DNA of 9,304 bases. Origin: Acidimicrobiia bacterium (GTDB taxonomy: Bacteria > Actinomycetota > Acidimicrobiia > Acidimicrobiales > Acidimicrobilacustridaceae). Below are positions 1 through 5,913 of this stretch, piece after piece. The stretch's first letter is position 1. Each line of letters starts with the position of its first letter. The notes below the pieces were generated by a model that saw only the letters and a program-made list of their open reading frames with translations, was not told where the DNA came from and ran no database searches. A program made the translations under genes and the position numbers. The stretch spans positions 1-9,304 of the forward strand of contig JAEMTX010000074.1 in NCBI GenBank assembly GCA_016462055.1, written 5' to 3'.

Positions 1-294
1 CTCGAGATCTTTCTGTTTCTTGATCTTTGACTGCACCAAATCGAGTTTGCGCAAGGGATCTTTCTCGGTTGCGAGATTGGCATCGATCTTCTCGATGCCC
101 TTGCGCAGACCCTCAGGCGTGATTGGTCGACCTCGTCGGGGCTTGGCCGATTCAATGGCATTTAAGTAACGCCGTACGATTTGCCCACGGTCGCGACCTT
201 CTTTGAGCGCGTGTTTGTGGCTCTGGGTCATCGTGCCAGGAGGAAGTCCGATACGCGGCTTCTCCCCAGAAGGTTCAGAGGTCTGGTCGCTCAT
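1..294 (-). CDS. Conserved-looking protein of unknown function (N-terminal 98 residues, cut by window edge)
   Basis: Reading the minus strand from an ATG at 294-292 gives 98 codons with no stop before position 1, so the gene is partial and its C-terminus lies outside. The protein starts MSDQTSEPSGEKPRIG and is very polar. A disordered-looking N-terminus of about 20 residues is followed by a basic stretch (HKHALKEGRDRGQIVRRYL, about residues 26-44), a basic linker (KPRRGRPITPEGLRKG, about 50-65) and a Lys/Glu-rich, probably helical segment (about 66-98) ending at the edge. There is no signal peptide or membrane segment. I do not recognise a named family. The composition suggests a soluble, helical, possibly nucleic-acid-associated protein, but that is inference. 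It is divergent from purL across a 92-bp spacer. The clean open frame and coherent sequence support a real gene. Confidence 0.72.
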   Translation of the reverse strand, partial: MSDQTSEPSGEKPRIGLPPGTMTQSHKHALKEGRDRGQIVRRYLNAIESAKPRRGRPITPEGLRKGIEKIDANLATEKDPLRKLDLVQSKIKKQKDLE

Positions 295-373
295 AAGCGT
301 TGAGTCCATCACACCACCGCGAAACCGACAACGGTCACGTCGAAACCCGGCGAATTGTGGTGTTCCGGCGCAC

Positions 374-386
374 TAGCCTGTACCCA
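374..386 (+). promoter_or_regulatory. Putative -10 element of a leaderless promoter for purL
   Basis: TAGCCT at 374-379 fits the TANNNT pattern of a -10 box. It ends 7 nt before the purL ATG at 387, which would put the transcript start at or next to the start codon. No Shine-Dalgarno-like sequence precedes this ATG, as expected for a leaderless mRNA. A convincing -35 at normal spacing is not visible; TTGTGG at 355-360 lies too close. The same arrangement precedes pyrE and the malic enzyme gene. The rest of the 295-386 spacer has a CCGGCG direct repeat (347-352 and 365-370) and no terminator. Confidence 0.42.
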
Positions 387-2624
387 ATGGATGACGCGAT
401 TCACCGTGCACTCGGACTGACTGACTCCGAATACGAAGACATCCGCAAGATCCTCCACCGCGATCCCAACCACCTTGAGTTGGCGATGTTCGCAGTGATG
501 TGGTCCGAGCACTGCTCGTACAAGTCTTCTCGCGTTCATCTCAAGCGACTTCCTACCGAAGCCCCGTGGGTCCTCGTCGGCCCTGGCGAAAATGCTGGCG
601 TGGTCGATGTCGGCGACGGTATTGCTGCCGCGATTCGTATCGAATCGCATAATCACCCCTCCGCCATTGAGCCTTATCAAGGCGCAGCTACCGGTGTCGG
701 CGGCATTCTGCGAGACATCTTCACGATGGGCGCGCGTCCGATCGCGCTTATGGACCCATTGCGCTTTGGCCCACTTGACGATCCTCGCAGTCGATGGATC
801 GCGGAAGGCGTCATCAGCGGCGTCTCGGGTTATGGCAATTCAGTAGGTGTCCCCACTGTCGGTGGCGAAACGGTTTTCGATGCCACCTATATGGGCAATC
901 CACTCGTCAATGTTTTGTGCCTTGGCGTTCTACCCACAGAACGGCTCGTGCTCGGTCAGGCCACTGGTGTTGGCAACCTTGCTGTGTTGCTCGGTTCAAG
1001 CACCGGCCGTGACGGCATCGGCGGCGTGAGTGTTCTCGCCTCTGCGGGTTTCTCCGATGAAGAAACCGATGCCGAAAAGCGCCCCTCGGTGCAGGTTGGC
1101 GATCCCTACGAAGAGAAGCGGCTCATCGAAGCTTGTCTCGAACTTCTCGACGCTGGTCTCGTTGTCGGCATTCAAGATCTCGGCGGCGCAGGCCTTGCGT
1201 GTGCAACCAGCGAAACCGCGAGTCGCGGTGGCATGGGCATGGACGTCGATGTCACTGCCATTCCTCGTCGCGAAGCAGGGATGGAACCGTTCGAGGTCAT
1301 GACCTCGGAAAGCCAAGAGCGCATGCTCGCCATTGTCGAGCCCGCCGATCTCGATCAAGTTCTTTCGATCTGCGCTCGTTGGGAAGTTCGTTCTTCAGTG
1401 ATTGGTCATGTCACCGATGGTCCCGCGACTGGTCACCCCGACGGTGGTCGGCTCCGCATTATGGATGGCTTCGACGGCGAAGTGTTGTGCGATATCCCCG
1501 CCGCATCGCTGCATGAAGACGCACCTCTCTACAACCGTCCGATCGCGCAACCAGCGGCTTTCAATGCAGAGACGCGCACGATGGGTTCGGAACCGGCGCC
1601 CATTTCGGTCGATCCCGGCGCGGAATTGCTTGAACTTTTGGCCGACGCTCGCTGGGTGTTCTCGCAATATGACCACCAGTTGTTCCTCAACACCGTTGAA
1701 GGTCCGGGCGGCGACGCGGCAGTGCTCCGCCTCAAGCACCCCACGACCGGTGTCGACACCGGTCGCGGTATTGCGCTCACAACCGACGGCAATCACCGTT
1801 GGTGCGCGGTCGATCCTCGTCAGGGCACTGCACTCACAGTGGCCGAGTCGTTGATGAATCTTGCGTGTGTAGGTGCTCGTCCGTTAGCCGTTGTGAACTG
1901 TTTGAACTTTGGTAACCCCGAACATCCCGAGGTCATGTGGCAGTTGTCTGAAGCCATCGATGGCATGTCGGAAGCATGCGTGGCGTTCAACTCGCCGGTC
2001 ATCGGCGGAAACGTCAGTCTTTATAACGAATCTCAGGGCACCGATATTGATCCGACCCCGGTGGTCGGAATGCTCGGCGTCATCGATGCGCTTAATCGCC
2101 GGCCACCTGGTGTCGGCTTGGTCGAACAGGGTCGCCTCATGCTCATTGGCGTTACCCAGCCAGAGGTTTCCGGTTCGCGTTGGGCCCGCGCTCGTGGCCA
2201 TCGCGGTGGAACGCTCCCATCTCTTGACCATGCCCATCATCTGAAGGTTGCAGAAGTGGTTCGCAAACTCGTCATTGGCGGCATCGTTGCCGGAGTTCAC
2301 GATGTATCTGGTGGCGGAATTGGTGTAGCCCTTGCAGAAATGGCGGCCAAGTCAGGAATCGGTGTGTCCGCAGCTCGAGTGGCTAACGCCGCTGAACTTT
2401 TTGCCGAAGGTCCATCACGAGTTGTTGTCTGTGTTGAACCCGAATCAATGAGCATCGTTGAGAATCTCTGTGCCGAAGCCGGAGTTCCGGTTTCTCGCAT
2501 TGGTGTTGCTGGTGGGGATCGATTCTCGATCAAGGGACTTGTGGACCTTCCCCTGTCAGATGTCATTGATGCATGGACCAACCACATCCCGGCGGCTCTC
2601 GGTGCCGGAACGGCGCAGGACTGA
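387..2624 (+). CDS. purL: Phosphoribosylformylglycinamidine synthase, small-type PurL subunit (FGAR amidotransferase II)
   Basis: Catalyses ATP-dependent conversion of FGAR to FGAM, step four of de novo purine synthesis in the cytoplasm, using ammonia passed from the glutaminase PurQ with PurS as bridging subunit. The product is 745 residues, normal for small PurL, with two tandem AIRS-like halves. Visible signatures: MWSEHCSYKSS with His42; ESHNHP at 86-91 followed by the glycine-rich GAATGVGG; VGGETVFD from 158; IQDLGGAGL from 262; then TDGNHRW, LNFGNPEHP, GGNVSLYNES and HDVSGGGIG in the second half. The frame is open back to a TTG at 300, but the ATG at 387 was chosen because MDDAIHRALGLTDSEYEDI begins where family members begin and the 29 extra residues look unlike PurL. 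No strong ribosome binding site precedes it. purF follows after 3 nt. PurS and PurQ are not in the window, so they must be encoded elsewhere. Confidence 0.97.
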   Translation: MDDAIHRALGLTDSEYEDIRKILHRDPNHLELAMFAVMWSEHCSYKSSRVHLKRLPTEAPWVLVGPGENAGVVDVGDGIAAAIRIESHNHPSAIEPYQGAATGVGGILRDIFTMGARPIALMDPLRFGPLDDPRSRWIAEGVISGVSGYGNSVGVPTVGGETVFDATYMGNPLVNVLCLGVLPTERLVLGQATGVGNLAVLLGSSTGRDGIGGVSVLASAGFSDEETDAEKRPSVQVGDPYEEKRLIEACLELLDAGLVVGIQDLGGAGLACATSETASRGGMGMDVDVTAIPRREAGMEPFEVMTSESQERMLAIVEPADLDQVLSICARWEVRSSVIGHVTDGPATGHPDGGRLRIMDGFDGEVLCDIPAASLHEDAPLYNRPIAQPAAFNAETRTMGSEPAPISVDPGAELLELLADARWVFSQYDHQLFLNTVEGPGGDAAVLRLKHPTTGVDTGRGIALTTDGNHRWCAVDPRQGTALTVAESLMNLACVGARPLAVVNCLNFGNPEHPEVMWQLSEAIDGMSEACVAFNSPVIGGNVSLYNESQGTDIDPTPVVGMLGVIDALNRRPPGVGLVEQGRLMLIGVTQPEVSGSRWARARGHRGGTLPSLDHAHHLKVAEVVRKLVIGGIVAGVHDVSGGGIGVALAEMAAKSGIGVSAARVANAAELFAEGPSRVVVCVEPESMSIVENLCAEAGVPVSRIGVAGGDRFSIKGLVDLPLSDVIDAWTNHIPAALGAGTAQD
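1744..1765. repeat. Perfect 22-bp palindrome inside purL
   Basis: The half-site CGACCGGTGTC (1744-1754) is followed immediately by its exact reverse complement (1755-1765), with no spacer. It lies within purL codons specifying TTGVDTGRG, just before the TDGNHRW motif. A perfect palindrome with 11-bp arms is expected by chance about 0.002 times in a window this size under equal base frequencies, somewhat more in GC-rich sequence. It could be a dimeric regulator site, a cruciform or hairpin, or codon-driven coincidence. Confidence 0.6.
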
Positions 2625-2627
2625 ATC

Positions 2628-4193
2628 GTGCAAACTGACTGGGTGGATCCAGATGACGACACCCCGAAAGAAGCCTGCGGAGTGTTTGGTGTGTATGCGC
2701 CAGATCAAGCGGTTTCGCACCTCACGTATTTAGGTTTGTACGCGCTACAACATCGCGGCCAAGAAGCTGCGGGTATGGCAGTAAGCGATGGCTCAACCGT
2801 TACGGTTGTAAAAGACACCGGGTTGGTGTCCAACGCGTTCGACGATCGAACGCTCGCTGCTCTTACTGGCCACCTCGCCATCGGGCATACGCGTTATTCC
2901 ACGACCGGTTCAAGTGTTTGGCATAACGCTCAGCCGGTGTATCGCAACGTTGGTGCGCACACCGTTGCGATTGCGCACAACGGCAACCTTGTCAACACTG
3001 CTGAACTCGCCGATCAGTTGGGAATGCTTCCCGGCACCGTGAGTTCCGACAGCGATGTCATGGCGGAATTGCTCGCATCAGAACTTGCGAAGAACCCCGA
3101 TGAAAGTGCCGATCATCGTGCGCTCGAACGGGCGATGTTGGCCATCCTTCCTCAGCTTAAAGGTGCATTCTCCGTGGTGGCCATGGACGAAGGACACGTC
3201 ATAGGCGTCCGAGATCCCAATGGTTTCCGCCCGCTGTGTCTGGGAAAACTCAATAACGGATGGGTGCTCGCATCAGAAAGCCCCGCGCTCGATGTCGTTG
3301 GTGCGCATCTAGTTCGTGAACTCGAACCCGGCGAGATGATCATCATCGATGCCACTGGTTATCGCTCTGTGCGCGTGTTTGAACCGGCGGCCGTCGATCC
3401 GAAACTGTGCTTGTTCGAATTCGTGTACTTCGCACGACCCGACACTCGCCTCTATGGGCAAAGTGTTCACCAAGCGCGAGTGCGCATGGGTGAGAAGCTT
3501 GCCGAGCAAGCACCGGTTGAAGCCGACCTTGTGATGGGTGTTCCCGAATCGGGTATCCCGGCGGCTGAAGGGTATGCACGAAGTTCAGGTATCCCGTTTG
3601 GTCAGGGCCTTGTAAAGAATCGCTATATCGGCCGCACATTTATTGCGCCGAATCAGGAAATGCGTGCTCTTGGCGTGCGCATGAAACTCAACCCATTACG
3701 CGACAACATTGCCGGTAGGCGTCTTGTTGTGGTCGATGATTCAATCGTCAGAGGTACGACAACTCGAGCGATGGTCTCGATGTTGCGTGAAGCCGGTGCG
3801 GCCGAAGTGCACATGCGCGTTTCATCCCCGCCCTACAAGTGGCCTTGTTTTTACGGCATGGATACCGGCAATCGGGGTGAACTTCTCGCGGCGAATATGA
3901 GCGTCGATGAAATTCGCGAATATCTCAACGTCGATTCGCTGTCGTATCTCACTCTTGATCGATTGCTCACTGCCACCGGCGCAGTTGGTGCGGGTTTCTG
4001 CGATGCATGTTTGACGGGCAACTACCCCGTCGCGATTCCGGAAGAACTCGGCAAGCACATTCTTGAAATGCCCTCCGCTTCAACACCCGACAAGAGTGAA
4101 GTCGGGAGTGTCGCCGAAACCCTCTCAGTTGCGTCGACGCTTCCCGCCCAAGAAGCGCTCCTGTTTACTTCGCCGGAAGAGACCAATGACTGA
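2628..4193 (+). CDS. purF: Amidophosphoribosyltransferase (glutamine PRPP amidotransferase), Fe-S type
   Basis: Catalyses the committed step of purine synthesis: PRPP plus glutamine to 5-phosphoribosylamine. The 521-residue product begins with a 16-residue propeptide ahead of Cys17 (EACGVFGVY), the N-terminal nucleophile normally exposed by self-cleavage. The glutaminase domain shows QHRGQEAAG, HTRYSTTG (Arg89) and HNGNLVN (Asn118-Asn120). The phosphoribosyltransferase domain carries the PRPP loop VVVDDSIVRGTTT at about 367-379. Cys261, Cys407 and the Cys458/Cys461 pair (FCDAC) match the four ligands of the 4Fe-4S cluster found in Bacillus-type PurF. A low-complexity tail of roughly 35 residues follows the last conserved part. 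The GTG start has AGGA at 2617-2620 as a plausible ribosome binding site and lies 3 nt after purL. The 3' end overlaps purM by 8 nt, indicating translational coupling. Confidence 0.97.
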   Translation: MQTDWVDPDDDTPKEACGVFGVYAPDQAVSHLTYLGLYALQHRGQEAAGMAVSDGSTVTVVKDTGLVSNAFDDRTLAALTGHLAIGHTRYSTTGSSVWHNAQPVYRNVGAHTVAIAHNGNLVNTAELADQLGMLPGTVSSDSDVMAELLASELAKNPDESADHRALERAMLAILPQLKGAFSVVAMDEGHVIGVRDPNGFRPLCLGKLNNGWVLASESPALDVVGAHLVRELEPGEMIIIDATGYRSVRVFEPAAVDPKLCLFEFVYFARPDTRLYGQSVHQARVRMGEKLAEQAPVEADLVMGVPESGIPAAEGYARSSGIPFGQGLVKNRYIGRTFIAPNQEMRALGVRMKLNPLRDNIAGRRLVVVDDSIVRGTTTRAMVSMLREAGAAEVHMRVSSPPYKWPCFYGMDTGNRGELLAANMSVDEIREYLNVDSLSYLTLDRLLTATGAVGAGFCDACLTGNYPVAIPEELGKHILEMPSASTPDKSEVGSVAETLSVASTLPAQEALLFTSPEETND

Positions 4194-5235
4194 CGACGTG
4201 ACGAAGGGTGAAACTTACGCCGGAGCGGGCGTGAGTATTGATGCCGGCGAAGAAGCAGTCGATCGCATTAAGTCTCATGTTCGTTCCACGTTTCGTCCCG
4301 AAGTTATTGGTGACATTGGTGGCTTCGGTGGGCTCTTTGCTCTTGACCTTGCTCGTTATAAGAAGCCAGTGCTTGTTTCATCAACCGATGGCGTTGGCAC
4401 AAAGGCACTCGTTGCACAGGCCACCGGTCGCTTCACCACGATCGGTGTTGACCTCGTTGCGATGTGTGTCGACGACCTTGTGTGTCAAGGCGCCGAACCG
4501 TTGTTCTTTCTCGACTACATCGCCGTCGGTCGCCTCGACCCTGATCACATTGATCAATTGGTTGAGGGCGTGGCCGATGGTTGCCGCCAGGCCGGTTGCG
4601 CACTTGTTGGCGGTGAAATGGCGGAACATCCCGGCGCAATGGAAGCCGGCGAATTTGATCTCGTCGGCTTTGCCGTCGGAATCGCCGATCGCGACGCGCT
4701 CATCACCGGGGCCACGATTACGCCCGGCGATGTTCTGATCGGACTGCCTTCGCAGAACTTACGGTCGAATGGTTTCTCGCTGGCTCGTCGCGTTCTGCTC
4801 GAACGAGCACAACTTCCGCTTGATGGTCCGGCTTATAAAGGGGCACATCACTCACTGGCCGATGAACTGCTCGCTCCCTCGGTGATTTTCTCGCCGGCAA
4901 TCGCGGCGCTTCAAAAAGCGGTTGATGTCCGTGGCGTGGCGCATATCACCGGTGGCGGAATTCCGGGCAATCTCAATCGAGTGCTTCCACGCAGAACCGG
5001 TGCGGAAGTTACGCGCGGATCATGGGAAGTACCGCCCATCTTTGGTGAAATCCAGCGCCTCGGTTCTGTGGCCGACGATGAAATGTTTCGCGTGTTCAAC
5101 ATGGGTGTCGGCATGATTGCTGTCGTCTCAGAGTCAGACTCGTTTAAGGCACTCGATACCGCTCGTGCTTCGGGACATCGAGCCACGGTGATCGGACACA
5201 TCGTCGAAGGCGACGGCACTGTCCGGATTGTCTGA
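4186..5235 (+). CDS. purM: Phosphoribosylformylglycinamidine cyclo-ligase (AIR synthetase)
   Basis: Closes the imidazole ring: FGAM plus ATP gives 5-aminoimidazole ribonucleotide, directly using the PurL product. The 349-residue protein has the full AIRS fold signatures: TYAGAGVSIDAGEEAV near the N-terminus, STDGVGTK at 66-73, VDDLVCQGAEPLFFLDY after it, GGEMAEHPG from 142, the substrate-loop sequence SNGFSLAR, HITGGGIPGN at 253-262 and MGVGM near the C-terminus. The frame is open back to 4063, but the ATG at 4186 was chosen because MTDDVTKGETYAGAGV matches family starts and the upstream extension is purF read out of frame. GGAAGAGA (from 4174) provides a ribosome binding site. The start lies inside the purF stop region (ATGACTGA). 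All key motifs look intact, so a working enzyme is expected. Confidence 0.97.
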   Translation: MTDDVTKGETYAGAGVSIDAGEEAVDRIKSHVRSTFRPEVIGDIGGFGGLFALDLARYKKPVLVSSTDGVGTKALVAQATGRFTTIGVDLVAMCVDDLVCQGAEPLFFLDYIAVGRLDPDHIDQLVEGVADGCRQAGCALVGGEMAEHPGAMEAGEFDLVGFAVGIADRDALITGATITPGDVLIGLPSQNLRSNGFSLARRVLLERAQLPLDGPAYKGAHHSLADELLAPSVIFSPAIAALQKAVDVRGVAHITGGGIPGNLNRVLPRRTGAEVTRGSWEVPPIFGEIQRLGSVADDEMFRVFNMGVGMIAVVSESDSFKALDTARASGHRATVIGHIVEGDGTVRIV

Positions 5236-5256
5236 CGCAACCGAGACTCCTCCCGT

Positions 5257-5286
5257 GGTTGGCGGTTGGCCGGTAGGTTCATAGTC
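5257..5286 (+). promoter_or_regulatory. Putative pyrE promoter with heptamer tandem repeat
   Basis: The 51-nt purM-pyrE gap contains TAGGTT (5274-5279), a TANNNT -10 candidate ending exactly 7 nt before the pyrE GTG, the same spacing as at purL. Directly upstream are two head-to-tail copies of GGTTGGC (5257-5263 and 5264-5270). They abut the -10 candidate and could bind a regulator. No terminator is visible between purM and pyrE, so readthrough from the pur genes is also possible. No clear -35 at canonical distance. Confidence 0.4.
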
Positions 5287-5847
5287 GTGAGTGACGCGAC
5301 GACCAAGCAGCAACTAATCGATCACCTTCTCCGCTATTCGGTGCGAACGGGCGATTTCACGCTGAAGTCGGGCAAGAAGAGTTCGTGGTTCATCGACTCA
5401 AAGCAGACTGCCTGTCGCCCCGACGGATTGTTGCTTTTGGCCGATCTTGCACTCGATCTGATTCCCGCAGATGTCACGGCGATCGGTGGACTCACGGTGG
5501 GCGCTGATCCGGTTGCTTACGGCATCGCCGCCGTTGCTGCGACCCGAGGCCGTTTGCTCCGATCCTTCACGATTCGCAAAGAGGCGAAAGATCACGGAGT
5601 TGCTGGTCGACTCGCGGGGCCACTCGAACCGGGCGACAAATGCGTCATCACCGACGACACCGTCACACGAGGTACGTCGCCAATGGAAGCAGTACATGTC
5701 GCTCGTGAACTTGGGGCCGAACCGGTCATGGTGCTGGTCGTGGTTGATCGCGGCGGCACCTGCCAGGCGATGGCCGAGGCCGAAGGTCTGCAGTTCCGGG
5801 CGCTTGTGACCGCTCCGGAACTCGGCTTCCCCTACGAAGGCGCCTGA
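5287..5847 (+). CDS. pyrE: Orotate phosphoribosyltransferase
   Basis: Transfers the phosphoribosyl group of PRPP to orotate, giving orotidine 5'-phosphate, the fifth step of pyrimidine synthesis; it acts as a cytoplasmic dimer. The product is 186 residues, within the usual short range. Visible features: FTLKSGKKSSWFID near the N-terminus (the TLxSGxxS substrate motif), GGLTVGADPVA, the flexible-loop signature TIRKEAKDHG at 95-104 (Arg97, Lys98, Lys101, His103), and the PRPP loop CVITDDTVTRGTS at 119-131. That loop departs from the common VEDVxTTGGS form of PyrE and looks more like the DDSIVRGTT of PurF, but the two adjacent acidic residues are present. The frame continues upstream to TTG 5266; GTG 5287 is preferred because MSDATTKQQLIDHLL is a typical PyrE start and the putative -10 overlaps the upstream codons. 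Confidence 0.94.
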   Translation: MSDATTKQQLIDHLLRYSVRTGDFTLKSGKKSSWFIDSKQTACRPDGLLLLADLALDLIPADVTAIGGLTVGADPVAYGIAAVAATRGRLLRSFTIRKEAKDHGVAGRLAGPLEPGDKCVITDDTVTRGTSPMEAVHVARELGAEPVMVLVVVDRGGTCQAMAEAEGLQFRALVTAPELGFPYEGA

Positions 5848-5873
5848 GCCAATACGGGCCTGCAGAAGCCGAC

Positions 5874-5904
5874 TTGGGAGAGTCCATGGCCTGACGGGTA
5901 GCGT
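5874..5904 (+). promoter_or_regulatory. Putative promoter of the malic enzyme gene
   Basis: TTGGGA (5874-5879) and TAGCGT (5899-5904) are separated by 19 bp and could serve as -35 and -10. The -10 ends 9 nt before the ATG at 5914, so the mRNA would be leaderless or nearly so. No ribosome binding site precedes the ATG. The 66-nt gap from pyrE (5848-5913) contains no recognisable terminator or other structure. Confidence 0.4.
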
Positions 5905-5913
5905 CTCGGCCCT

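Noticed and set aside
1..10. CTCGAGATCT at the left edge looks like joined XhoI and BglII cloning sites
   Set aside because: It reads in frame as the end of a coherent minus-strand protein fragment, so it is more likely natural sequence.
311..363. ACACCAC (311-317) and GTGGTGT (357-363) as an inverted operator pair around the purL promoter
   Set aside because: Seven-base arms 39 bp apart are quite likely by chance in a spacer this size, and the pair is not symmetric around any promoter element.
300..386. Upstream extension of purL from TTG 300
   Set aside because: The extra 29 residues do not resemble PurL, and the ATG at 387 matches the usual family start and is preceded by a -10-like element.
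309..2662. Several open frames of about 120-138 codons on the strand opposite purL
   Set aside because: They lie wholly inside a well-conserved gene, show no family resemblance, and are expected from GC-rich codon bias. Similar shadows occur under purF, purM, pyrE, malic enzyme and the esterase.
4063..4185. Upstream extension of purM
   Set aside because: It is purF coding sequence read in another frame; the ATG at 4186 gives the normal PurM length and N-terminus.
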